Shown here piece after piece: positions 25,305-33,034 of a stretch of DNA of 37,207 nt; the stretch's first letter is position 1, and every line of letters starts with the position of its first letter. The notes under the pieces are model-generated. The model had not been told where the DNA came from. It searched no databases and worked only from the letters and a program-made list of their open reading frames with translations. The translations under genes and the position numbers were made by a program. The stretch lies in the NCBI GenBank assembly GCA_027323445.1, contig DAHWBS010000010.1:1-37207 (forward strand), read 5' to 3'. The DNA is from Leptospirillum sp. Lineage in GTDB: Bacteria > Nitrospirota > Leptospirillia > Leptospirillales > Leptospirillaceae.

Positions 25305-26550
25305 CTCTGCTGCCCATTCAGGCGTGAAAGCGCTTAAGTGCCGTGAATGCGGCAGAAGATATGAGCTTTTAGCCATTCACGTTTGTGAATTTTGTTTTGG
25401 ACCACTGGAAGTTGAATATGACTATGACGTCATTGGCCGCAAGATCTCTCGCCAATCGATTGAAGCAGGTCCTGTTTCACTTTGGAGATACAAGGACCTG
25501 CTCCCTGTTCTTGGAGAACCAACCGCTGGTCTTCATGCCGGTATGACCCCGCTTGTTCGGGCAGAGCGACTTGGCAAAGCTCTTGGTCTTAAAAATCTTT
25601 ATGTCAAAAATGACACGGTCAATCATCCGACGCTGTCTTTCAAGGATCGGGTTGTGGCAGTCGCGACAACAAGGGCTCTGGAACTGGGCTTTACAACGAT
25701 CGCATGTGCTTCTACAGGAAATCTTGCGAATTCGGTTTCAGCCCATGCTGCCAGTTGCGGGATGGAATGTTTCGTTTTTATTCCCCATGATCTGGAAGCA
25801 GGAAAGGTTCTCGGGAACCTGATTTACAAGCCAACGGTCGTTTCCGTCAAGGGGACTTATGATGATGTGAACCGGCTGTGCAGTGAAATCGGGGCAGAGT
25901 ATCCATGGGCCTTTGTCAATATCAATATTCGCCCATACTATGCTGAAGGCTCCAAGTCATTGGCTTTTGAGACGGCGGAACAACTGGGGTGGCGCGTCCC
26001 GGATCAAGTTGTTGTCCCGATTGCGTCAGGATCTCTTTTGACAAAAATCTGGAAAGGTTTCCACGAGTTTACACGACTGGGTCTTGTAGATGAAAATCCA
26101 CTTCTGAAGGTTAATGGAGCCCAGGCATCGGGATGCTCTCCTGTGTATCAGGCGTATGTCTCTGGAAAGAACCATATTGTTCCTGTGCGTCCAAACACCA
26201 TTGCCAAGTCATTGGCAATCGGAAATCCGGCTGACGGTTTTTATGCGCTTGATGTTGTTGGCAAGTCTGGCGGGCAGGTCGAACAGGCCACTGATCCCGA
26301 GATCATCGACGGGATGAAACTTCTTGCAGAAACAGAAGGTATATTTGCAGAGACGGCAGGGGGAGTGACTGTGGCCTGTCTTAAAAAACTGGCGCAAAAA
26401 GGATCAATCCGCCCAGATGAGCTGACTGTTGCCTATATTACCGGAAACGGTCTGAAAACAATGGAAGCCCTTGCGGGTTCTTTGTCCCAGCCGGTGAGCA
26501 TTGACCCCAACTTGTCATCCTTTAGACAAATTGTCAACCCGAAATCCTAG
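25273..26550 (+). CDS. thrC: Threonine synthase-like PLP enzyme with zinc ribbon
   Basis: About 425 residues. The N-terminus has a zinc-ribbon pattern (C23-x2-C26, C38-x2-C41). The catalytic domain has the PLP lysine in LSFKDRVVAVA, ASTGNLANSVSAHA and VVPIASGSLLTKIW. Threonine synthase turns O-phosphohomoserine into threonine. Its position in a sulfur-carrier operon makes a sulfur-linked role, for example homocysteine formation from O-phosphohomoserine, worth testing, though simple threonine synthesis is the default. ATG 25273 has GGAG about 10 bases upstream and overlaps the E1-like gene by 32 bases. The MoaD-like carrier follows after 8 bases. Confidence 0.88.
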   Translation: MSNPSVPIQSDSAAHSGVKALKCRECGRRYELLAIHVCEFCFGPLEVEYDYDVIGRKISRQSIEAGPVSLWRYKDLLPVLGEPTAGLHAGMTPLVRAERLGKALGLKNLYVKNDTVNHPTLSFKDRVVAVATTRALELGFTTIACASTGNLANSVSAHAASCGMECFVFIPHDLEAGKVLGNLIYKPTVVSVKGTYDDVNRLCSEIGAEYPWAFVNINIRPYYAEGSKSLAFETAEQLGWRVPDQVVVPIASGSLLTKIWKGFHEFTRLGLVDENPLLKVNGAQASGCSPVYQAYVSGKNHIVPVRPNTIAKSLAIGNPADGFYALDVVGKSGGQVEQATDPEIIDGMKLLAETEGIFAETAGGVTVACLKKLAQKGSIRPDELTVAYITGNGLKTMEALAGSLSQPVSIDPNLSSFRQIVNPKS

Positions 26551-26558
26551 GAGGATTC

Positions 26559-26837
26559 ATGTCTGTACTGGTTCGTATACCAACTCCATTGAGGCCTCTT
26601 GCCGGTGGACAATCCGAGCTTTCGGAGGAAGGTCAATCTGTAAAGGAGATTTTGGATAATCTGATCAGTCGATTCCCGGCAATGAGAGAAAGAATGATGG
26701 ACGAATCCGGAGAACTTAGACGTTTTATCAATATTTATGTCAATGAAGAGGACATTCGATTCAGGGAGGGGGTATCAACACCGCTTTCTTCCGGCGACGA
26801 AGTGTCCATTATTCCGGCAATTGCCGGGGGGGCTTAG
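26559..26837 (+). CDS. MoaD/CysO-like sulfur carrier ending in Gly-Gly-Ala
   Basis: A 92-residue ubiquitin-fold protein. It begins MSVLVRIPTPLRPLAGG, continues VKEILDNLISRFP and INIYVNEEDIRF, and ends SIIPAIAGGA. It resembles mycobacterial CysO. The last residue is Ala rather than Gly, as reported for the Wolinella carrier HcyS-Ala, whose Ala is removed by a JAMM protease (HcyD) before activation. ATG 26559 has a strong AGGAGG 5 bases upstream. The end is encoded in a run of seven G, so a sequencing length error there would matter, although the downstream spacing is consistent with the stop being real. Confidence 0.88.
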   Translation: MSVLVRIPTPLRPLAGGQSELSEEGQSVKEILDNLISRFPAMRERMMDESGELRRFINIYVNEEDIRFREGVSTPLSSGDEVSIIPAIAGGA

Positions 26838-26841
26838 ATCA

Positions 26842-27084
26842 ATGGCTCATCTCAGAATTCACCTGACCTTTCCCGAAGACCGCGTTCGGGATCCCATTAT
26901 TTATGAGATTTCCAAAAACTTCCAGGTTGTTCCGAATATTCGGAGAGCGGATGTTTCGGATAAAACCGGATGGATGGAGCTTGAGTTGGTCGGAGACCTT
27001 TCCGAGATTGAGCTGACAATCGACTGGCTTAGGAAAAAAGGTGTTCATGTGGATCCGCTAGAGAAGAGTATCCTTGAGGGGTAA
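26842..27084 (+). CDS. NIL-domain protein
   Basis: An 80-residue protein consisting of one NIL domain: FPEDRVRDPIIYEIS and FQVVPNIRRADVSDKTG, then GWMELELVGDLSEIE and a C-terminal helix with WLRKKGVHVDP. NIL domains occur in methionine transporters (MetN) and, with or without ferredoxin domains, beside sulfur-assimilation and homocysteine-synthesis genes. It begins 4 bases after the MoaD-like carrier. The role is unknown; a ligand- or carrier-binding accessory is plausible. Confidence 0.85.
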   Translation: MAHLRIHLTFPEDRVRDPIIYEISKNFQVVPNIRRADVSDKTGWMELELVGDLSEIELTIDWLRKKGVHVDPLEKSILEG

Positions 27085-27191
27085 TCGATTCTGCGAGAAC
27101 CAGAAAGCTTTTTGATCTAAAATGATTGGTATTCGGTCCCCGCTTTTTTCATCGAGTGCCAGGATGGACAAAATTTCCAGGAGCAAAATCA

Positions 27192-28022
27192 ATGAGTCAA
27201 GGGATTGCCAAACCGGTGAAGGAAATGTCCGAAGATCAGATTACTCGCTACGGACGCCATATCATTTTAAAAGAGGTGGGTGGCGTTGGTCAGAGAACAC
27301 TGCTTGGTTCTAGTGTCCTGATTATTGGGGCGGGTGGACTGGGAAGTCCGGTTGCCCTTTATCTGGCTGCTGCCGGAGTGGGCAGGATCGGTCTGGTCGA
27401 TCTTGATACAGTCGACATGTCCAATCTTCAGCGACAGATTATCCACTCCACCGAGACCGTGGGCGTTCCGAAGGTTCTTTCGGCAAAAAAGACCATGAAT
27501 AACCTGAATCCCGATATTGAGGTTATTTGCCATCAGGAACGACTGACCGCGGAAAATGCCTTGGACCTTTTTTCCGGATATGATGTGATCGTTGATGGAT
27601 CGGATAATTTCGGAACGCGTTATGTGGTCAATGATGCGGCCTATTTTTTGAAAAAACCGCTGGTTTCAGGATCCATCCTGAGATTTGAGGGGCAGGTGAT
27701 TGCCATCAGGGGATACATGGATACCCCTTGCTATCGATGTCTTTACCCCGAGGCACCTCCTCCGGGGCTGGTTCCCTCATGTTCGGAAGCGGGAGTCCTT
27801 GGAGTCCTTGCTGGAACGATTGGAACATTGCAGGCCGCTGAGGTTGTCAAGCTTTTGCTCGGAATCGGAGAGCCACTGTCGGACCGTCTCCTGCTGTATG
27901 ATGCCCTTTCGATGGATTTTCGGAGGGTGAGGGTCCCCAAGGATCCGGGGTGCAAGCTGTGTGGTCCCAAGGCAACGATTCATTCTGTAACCGGATCCAC
28001 TGACGTGATCTGTGCCATCTAG
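27192..28022 (+). CDS. MoeB/ThiF-type E1-like adenylyltransferase (copy 2)
   Basis: About 276 residues, full-length paralog of the gene at 24498. It keeps GAGGLGSPVALYLAAAG, MSNLQRQIIHS, DGSDNFGTRYVVND, SCSEAGVLGVLAG and the zinc pairs CYRC and CKLC. It would adenylate a carrier C-terminus. ATG 27192 has CAGGAG (27178-27183) 8 bases upstream; a longer TTG-type start near 27126 lacks support. It sits between the NIL protein and the JAMM protease, so it probably serves the MoaD-like carrier, leaving copy 1 for the ThiS-like carrier. The 107 bases before it are the largest gap in this part of the operon. Confidence 0.92.
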   Translation: MSQGIAKPVKEMSEDQITRYGRHIILKEVGGVGQRTLLGSSVLIIGAGGLGSPVALYLAAAGVGRIGLVDLDTVDMSNLQRQIIHSTETVGVPKVLSAKKTMNNLNPDIEVICHQERLTAENALDLFSGYDVIVDGSDNFGTRYVVNDAAYFLKKPLVSGSILRFEGQVIAIRGYMDTPCYRCLYPEAPPPGLVPSCSEAGVLGVLAGTIGTLQAAEVVKLLLGIGEPLSDRLLLYDALSMDFRRVRVPKDPGCKLCGPKATIHSVTGSTDVICAI

Positions 28023-28036
28023 TTCAAGGTTCTGTC

Positions 28037-28465
28037 TTGACGAATGAATCTTCCGCGCCTGTTTTTTTTTCAAGGGCGCTATACCAGTCAATCGTTGATC
28101 ATGCTCATTCAGTGCATCCGGAGGAGTGCTGTGGTCTTGTGGCATCCGATCAAACAGGTACTCCGGTTCGTGTCATTCCCATGACGAACATCCTCCACTC
28201 TCCGGTCAGATATCAGATGGATCCGGTTGAGCAGTTTTCCGTTGGAAAATCCCTCAGACTTGAGGGGATGTCTCTTTGGGGGATTTATCACTCCCACCCC
28301 ATATCCGAGCCGTATCCATCTGTCGTGGATATCAATCTCGCCTATTATCCAGATGTTTTTTACCTTCTCACCTCTCCCGTCACAACACCTCCAAGCTTAA
28401 GAATATTTCAGATCAAGGACAGCAAAGTAACGGAATTTCCTCTCATACTAAAGGAGGTGGATTGA
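28037..28465 (+). CDS. JAMM/Mec+-type zinc metalloprotease
   Basis: A 142-residue JAB1/MPN-family protease. The JAMM residues are present: Glu30 in HPEECCGLV, His85 and His87 in YHSHP, and Ser95 and Asp98 in YPSVVDINL. Mycobacterial Mec+ uses this fold to release cysteine from the CysO-Cys adduct, QbsD trims a two-residue cap, and HcyD removes the C-terminal Ala of HcyS. Here two carriers have an extra C-terminal residue, so this enzyme could both uncap them and release the amino-acid product. TTG 28037 has AAGG 8 bases upstream. It overlaps the response-regulator gene by one base. Confidence 0.9.
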   Translation: MTNESSAPVFFSRALYQSIVDHAHSVHPEECCGLVASDQTGTPVRVIPMTNILHSPVRYQMDPVEQFSVGKSLRLEGMSLWGIYHSHPISEPYPSVVDINLAYYPDVFYLLTSPVTTPPSLRIFQIKDSKVTEFPLILKEVD

Positions 28466-29169
28466 TGAGTCGGCGTATTCTACTGATAGAGGATGAGGCG
28501 GATATCCGGACATTGGCCCGACATTACCTTACACAGGAGCATTATGAGGTTCTGGAGGCATCAAATGGTACTGACGGGCTTGCGATTGCAAAATCCCAGC
28601 TGCCGGACTTGATCGTTCTCGATCTGATGCTTCCGGGAATCGATGGTCTCTCCCTGAACAGAATGCTGAAAAAAGAGCCCCGGACAAACCAGATCCCTGT
28701 TATTATACTGACGGCAAAGGCGGATGAAACGGACCGGATTATTGGCCTTGAACTTGGAGCAGACGACTATCTGGTAAAGCCCTTCAACCCGAAGGAGCTG
28801 CTTGCCAGAATTCGTGCGATTCTGCGAAGGGTTCATCTTGAGCCTCAAGTCAAGGCGGATGATGTCATTCGCATCGGAAGTATTTCGGTGAATGAGTCAA
28901 GACATGAAGCTCTTGCGGAAGGTGTAACCATGCCGTTGACGGCAAAGGAGTTCTCCCTTCTGCAGACATTAATGAAAAATGCGGGCCGGGTTCTTGATCG
29001 TGCCACGCTTCTTGATCTGGTATGGGGAGATGATTATGAAGGGACAGACAGGACTGTTGATGTTCATATCAGAAGATTGAGAAAGAAAATGGGAGTATTC
29101 CAGAACAAGATTCAAACCGTCAAGCAGATTGGGTACAAATTTTCCGATGATCCAGGCGAGATCAGTTAA
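28465..29169 (+). CDS. OmpR/PhoB-family response regulator
   Basis: A 234-residue regulator: an N-terminal receiver domain with the acidic pocket at E9/D10, phosphorylated Asp53 in VLDLMLPG, and Lys in DYLVKPFNP, then a winged-helix DNA-binding domain with LTAKEFSLLQTL and DRTVDVHIRRLRKKMG. ATG 28465 follows a strong AAAGGAGG. It overlaps the JAMM gene by one base, so it belongs to the same transcription unit. The kinase follows after 2 bases. It is PhoB-like, but no phosphate genes are near. The Spy-like periplasmic protein downstream is a possible target. Confidence 0.92.
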   Translation: MSRRILLIEDEADIRTLARHYLTQEHYEVLEASNGTDGLAIAKSQLPDLIVLDLMLPGIDGLSLNRMLKKEPRTNQIPVIILTAKADETDRIIGLELGADDYLVKPFNPKELLARIRAILRRVHLEPQVKADDVIRIGSISVNESRHEALAEGVTMPLTAKEFSLLQTLMKNAGRVLDRATLLDLVWGDDYEGTDRTVDVHIRRLRKKMGVFQNKIQTVKQIGYKFSDDPGEIS

Positions 29170-29171
29170 AA

Positions 29172-30497
29172 ATGACCTTCCGGGGTGTTCTTATTACCCT
29201 GTTCTGCATCGCTTTTTCTGCAGGCTGGTTCTTCTCCAGGCTTCAGGGAACCTTTGATCGCTTCATATTGATCCTGTTTTTAGTGGTGTTTCTTTTTTTG
29301 CTGGTAACACTGATTTCCCGCAGAGTTCGCTTCCAGATCAGGACGGCATTTCAAAAGCCCCAAAAAATGCAGGAAAATACATGGTTTGACGATCTTCTTG
29401 ATGAGATTTATATCCAGGTCAGCCGGTCGCACTCTGAAAAACTTCAGAGAGAATCCGATGTGAAAGAGCTTGCTGCCCGTTCCGAGGCTGTTCTTGATCA
29501 TATGGTTGAAGGTGTTGCTGTTACTGATACAAAAGGTCATGTCCTGCTTCACAACAAGTCTTTTTGTCGATTTTTTCCGGATGAATCGAGAATTGTGGGC
29601 GAGTCTCTTGGTTTGCTGGCCAAAAAAGCGGGTATCGATGATCTCATCGAAGAGGTTCTCTCGGGAAATCGACCGGTCCATACCGAGGTCACCTACTCGG
29701 GAGGCCTGTCAAAGACATGGAGTCTTCTTGGAATAAGAACATTGGGAGACGGAGGGCCAAGGTCAGGGTATGGAATTTTCCTGTTTTATGACCTGACTGA
29801 AATGCGACGTCTTGAGAGGGTCCGCAAGGACTTTGTGGCGAATGTTTCCCATGAAATCCGGACACCTCTGACCTCCATATCAGGATTTGCTGAAGCCTTG
29901 ATCGATGGGGCTATTGATAATCCCGAAACAGCGAGAAGTTTTCTGGAAATCATTGTGAACCAGTCTCACCGCTTAAATTCGATCGTGACCGACCTTCTTC
30001 ATTTGGCAACTCTTGAGTCAGGAAAGGCCAGTTTGACGGTGAAGCCTGTGTATCTTTCTGCTCAGGTGGGCAGTATTCTGGAAGCGGTGCGTTCGCTGGC
30101 GAGAGAAAAGAATATCACTCTTGAGGTTGAGATTAATCCACCAACCCTGATGTATGAAACAGACGAAGGCAAGATGAATCTTGTTTTGTCCAACCTGTTG
30201 GATAATGCACTGAAATATACTCCGGAAGGCGGAAGGGTCCATATCGGCGCCCAGCTTCTTCAGGGACGTGTCGAAATTACCGTGGGTGATTCGGGTATCG
30301 GAATTCCCAAAGAAGATCTGAGCCGGATTTTCGAAAGGTTCTACCGGGTGGATCGTGCCCGGTCCAGGGAGATGGGCGGAACAGGTCTGGGGCTTTCTAT
30401 CGTCAAACATGTTCTTGAACTTTTGCGCGGGGATATTCGCGTGAAAAGCACTCCCGGGGAAGGATCCGTGTTCACCGTTTCACTTCCTTACAAGTAG
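29172..30497 (+). CDS. PhoR-type sensor histidine kinase
   Basis: A 441-residue kinase. Two N-terminal membrane helices (to about residue 50) with almost no periplasmic loop, then a linker, a PAS-like domain (about 95-210), HisKA with His227 in VSHEIRTPL, and an ATPase domain with NLLDNALKYTPEGG, GDSGIGIP and GGTGLGLSIVKHV. The short loop and PAS domain suggest sensing inside the membrane or cytoplasm, as in PhoR. It begins 2 bases after its cognate regulator. It phosphorylates the preceding response regulator; the signal is unknown. Confidence 0.92.
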   Translation: MTFRGVLITLFCIAFSAGWFFSRLQGTFDRFILILFLVVFLFLLVTLISRRVRFQIRTAFQKPQKMQENTWFDDLLDEIYIQVSRSHSEKLQRESDVKELAARSEAVLDHMVEGVAVTDTKGHVLLHNKSFCRFFPDESRIVGESLGLLAKKAGIDDLIEEVLSGNRPVHTEVTYSGGLSKTWSLLGIRTLGDGGPRSGYGIFLFYDLTEMRRLERVRKDFVANVSHEIRTPLTSISGFAEALIDGAIDNPETARSFLEIIVNQSHRLNSIVTDLLHLATLESGKASLTVKPVYLSAQVGSILEAVRSLAREKNITLEVEINPPTLMYETDEGKMNLVLSNLLDNALKYTPEGGRVHIGAQLLQGRVEITVGDSGIGIPKEDLSRIFERFYRVDRARSREMGGTGLGLSIVKHVLELLRGDIRVKSTPGEGSVFTVSLPYK

Positions 30498-30703
30498 AGG
30501 TTCTGGGTTCAAAAAGAGACCCTTTAACTCATTCTCCTGCCATTTTGGGAAAATCCCGTCGTTTTTTAACACCTTAGCGGCTCCCGAGAATCTCGACAAG
30601 GCTAATAGTCTGTGATAGCCTCAGAAAATAATGCAGTAAGACTGCCGGGGATCTTCAAATGAAGGTTTTGGGCAGGTAGCTTTTTGGGGGGGGTGTCTTC
30701 AAA

Positions 30704-31180
30704 ATGGAAACTTGGATGAATCGGGTGTCTGTGTTTAATGTTACTGTTTTTACCTTTTTACTTTTGTTTTTTCAGGCAGTTGTTGCAGGCGCTGAGCCAA
30801 TAAATGATGGCCCGATTGGTTTCTACTTGACGAATCAGGGAGAGCTCGGACTGACGGCTGATCAGGTCTTAAAGCTGCAAGCGATCAATGTGAAATTCCA
30901 GAAACAGAAAGCTATGGAAAAAGCCCGGATTCAGGTTATCCAAAAGGAAGGCATGCAGCTTCTCATGCAGAAAGATGTCAATACCGGTATCCTGAAAAAA
31001 GATATTGACAGGGTTTTGAAGCATAAGAAAAACATTATGGTTGCCCGAGTTCAAATGTTGGCGGATGCCCACAAAATTCTGACCGATGTGCAATTTGACA
31101 AGGTCAAAAAACTTTGGCGTCAGATGATGATGAATCATGGAGTCCATCCCATGATGGGACATCCTGCGGTAGGGCACTAG
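30704..31180 (+). CDS. Spy/CpxP-like periplasmic protein
   Basis: About 158 residues with a signal peptide (cleavage near V-A-G-A, EP) and a helical mature part: LGLTADQVLKLQAINVKFQK with long Lys/Gln-rich helices and a His/Met-rich tail (HGVHPMMGHPAVGH) that could bind metal. This fits the LTXXQ-motif family (Spy, CpxP, ZraP), periplasmic chaperones or metal sensors often controlled by envelope-stress two-component systems. The two-component pair ends 206 bases upstream. ATG 30704 is used; ATG 30716 is possible. A strong terminator follows. Confidence 0.75.
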   Translation: METWMNRVSVFNVTVFTFLLLFFQAVVAGAEPINDGPIGFYLTNQGELGLTADQVLKLQAINVKFQKQKAMEKARIQVIQKEGMQLLMQKDVNTGILKKDIDRVLKHKKNIMVARVQMLADAHKILTDVQFDKVKKLWRQMMMNHGVHPMMGHPAVGH

Positions 31181-31221
31181 AGTGTTGAAATGGCCTTGAA
31201 AAACGCTTTTCTGAATTGTAC

Positions 31222-31254
31222 GAGGGAGGGGGGATGACCTCCCTCCCTTTTTTT
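31222..31254 (+). terminator. Intrinsic terminator
   Basis: GAGGGAGG (31222-31229) pairs perfectly with CCTCCCTC (31238-31245), followed by CC and seven T. It ends the transcript of the Spy/CpxP-like gene. Confidence 0.9.
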
Positions 31255-31324
31255 GATTCGGGCATATTCCTCTTTTTCCAGAAAGCATTATCTTTGAGAT
31301 GGATATAATGGTGAGGTGTTCTCC

Positions 31325-32251
31325 ATGGTAATGGCAGGTGTTCATGTTTCCATTGCCGGTGGAATAAAGGAATCTGTTTCCAGAGCTTCCCGTCTTTCCT
31401 GTTCTTCGTTCCAGATCTTTACGCATTCTTCAAGAACCTGGGACTTTCCGGAGTTTACCGAAGAAGAAGTTGAAGAATTTCGAAGCAGGTGTCTCATGGA
31501 TCTCTCCGGAGCTCCTTTTCTGATTCATGCAAGCTACCTGATCAATGTGGCAACGCCTCGTCCGGACCTTATCCTGAAATCATCGATCACACTCAATCTG
31601 GAGTGGGAGCTTGCAAACAGGCTCGGGGCAGCGGGTCTGGTACTCCATCCGGGCTCAACCTCTGGGGAGCCCATAGGGGAAGCTCTTGGGCGAGCCTCAG
31701 AAATGATTTCATCCGTGGTCGAGAAAAAACTATCCGGAAAGACAAAGCTGCTGATCGAGAATACGGCAGGTGCAGGCCATACTCTCGGGAGAAGTCCGGA
31801 AGAGATTGGCCGTATTATGGAGCTTGTTGGCCATCCTGAAAAAATGGGTGTTTGTCTTGATTCCTGTCATCTTTTGGCAAGTGGCTACGAGATCAGAAAT
31901 GAATCTGGTTATTCTAAAACGATGGACCAGTTCCTTGCTGTTTCGCCAAAAGGAAAGGTGGATGCCTTTCATTTAAATGATGCATATGCCGCTCTCGGTT
32001 CCGCAAGAGACCGTCATACGCACATAGGCATCGGCCATATCGGCCCATGGTTTTTCTGGCGATTGCTCCATGACCAGCGCTTTTCTGATATTCCGATGGT
32101 TCTTGAGACACCCAAAAAAGAGGGAACTCCAGAGGATATCCTGAACCTTCGTGTTATCCGGAGACTTTCTGAAATGGACAATCCACCTGAAAAAAATGAT
32201 CCTGTTTTGAATAACCTTATCGATCAATTGAGGGAGTTCACCCCCAAATGA
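31325..32251 (+). CDS. nfo: Endonuclease IV (AP endonuclease)
   Basis: Base-excision repair nuclease that cuts at abasic sites. The 308 residues form the AP2Ec TIM barrel with zinc-binding segments AGVHVSIAGG, FLIHASYLINVAT, LVLHPGS, LIENTAG, CLDSCHLLASGY, FHLNDAY and HTHIGIGHIG. All are intact. ATG 31325 follows GAGG (31313-31316) by 8 bases. TATAAT at 31304-31309 is close to the gene, but no matching -35 is found. mlaE-like follows after 24 bases. Confidence 0.95.
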   Translation: MVMAGVHVSIAGGIKESVSRASRLSCSSFQIFTHSSRTWDFPEFTEEEVEEFRSRCLMDLSGAPFLIHASYLINVATPRPDLILKSSITLNLEWELANRLGAAGLVLHPGSTSGEPIGEALGRASEMISSVVEKKLSGKTKLLIENTAGAGHTLGRSPEEIGRIMELVGHPEKMGVCLDSCHLLASGYEIRNESGYSKTMDQFLAVSPKGKVDAFHLNDAYAALGSARDRHTHIGIGHIGPWFFWRLLHDQRFSDIPMVLETPKKEGTPEDILNLRVIRRLSEMDNPPEKNDPVLNNLIDQLREFTPK

Positions 32252-32275
32252 CATATATGTTTCTGGATTACTGAA

Positions 32276-33034
32276 ATGCTTTTCGAACTTGTCGAATCCA
32301 TTCAGTCATTCAGTTTGATGGTCTATCATTCGGCGCGTTATTCCCTGACGAACTTCAGAAGCAGAGAGGTACTGATCCAGATGGATCGTATCGGAGTCGG
32401 TTCTGTGCCCATTGTATTTCTGGCAAGCCTTTTTGCGGGGCTGGATATGGCATTGCAGTTCGAGGTCGTTATGGCCCCCTACGGTGCCAAAGCTCTTTTG
32501 GGAAAGGTTGTTGCAACGTCGATCGTTCGGGATATGGGACCGGTCATGGCATCGCTTGTGATGTCCGCCAGGGTGACAAGCGGAATCGCCTCAGAGGTCG
32601 GAATGATGCAGGCCACAAGTCAAATAGAGGCATTGTCTGTTATGGGTGTTGACCCCATCGACCAGATTGTGGCCCCAAGGATTCTCTCCGGGATCTTGAT
32701 GATGCCGATTCTGTCTGTTATCGGAGATTTTCTGGGAATATTCGGAGGTCTCGTGATCGCTTTTCTGGCAGCCCATATCCCTGCCCCCCTTTATTGGTCA
32801 GGGGTCAGGGAAGCCTTGACACTTCCGAACATGGTCAATGGAGCGCTCAAGCCTGTCGTTTTTGGGTTTATCCTGACATCCGTCGGATGTTTTTATGGAA
32901 TGAAGGCCGGAGGTGGTGCTGCGATGGTTGGCCGGACAACAACCAGAGCGGTTGTCGCAGCTGCCGTCTGGATCCTTGTCGCAAATTTTTTGATCAGCAA
33001 GCTTCTTCTCAACCTTTGGGGCAATGAGGGATGA
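32276..33034 (+). CDS. mlaE: MlaE-type ABC permease
   Basis: Membrane permease of 252 residues with about five to six helices. Family signature segments are present: FLASLFAGLDMALQF, ATSIVRDMGPVMASLVMSAR, QIEALSVMGVDPI and PRILSGILMMPIL. MlaE is the membrane part of MCE phospholipid transporters that keep outer-membrane lipid asymmetry. It overlaps the downstream ATPase gene by 4 bases (ATGA), typical of mla-type operons. Confidence 0.92.
   Translation: MLFELVESIQSFSLMVYHSARYSLTNFRSREVLIQMDRIGVGSVPIVFLASLFAGLDMALQFEVVMAPYGAKALLGKVVATSIVRDMGPVMASLVMSARVTSGIASEVGMMQATSQIEALSVMGVDPIDQIVAPRILSGILMMPILSVIGDFLGIFGGLVIAFLAAHIPAPLYWSGVREALTLPNMVNGALKPVVFGFILTSVGCFYGMKAGGGAAMVGRTTTRAVVAAAVWILVANFLISKLLLNLWGNEG

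Noticed and set aside
26826-26834. Seven-G run at the end of the MoaD-like carrier as a frameshift that would fuse it to the NIL protein
   Set aside because: The normal carrier length, Gly-Gly near the end and a clean start of the NIL gene 4 bases later argue for a true stop; still worth confirming by sequencing.
30498-30703. Short GGGA/TCCC hairpin with a nearby T-run after the kinase gene as a terminator
   Set aside because: The stem is only four base pairs and the T-run is displaced; too weak to annotate. No clear promoter was seen in this 206-base gap either.
31304-31309. TATAAT before nfo as a promoter
   Set aside because: No -35-like hexamer at a workable distance, and it overlaps the region just before the ribosome site.
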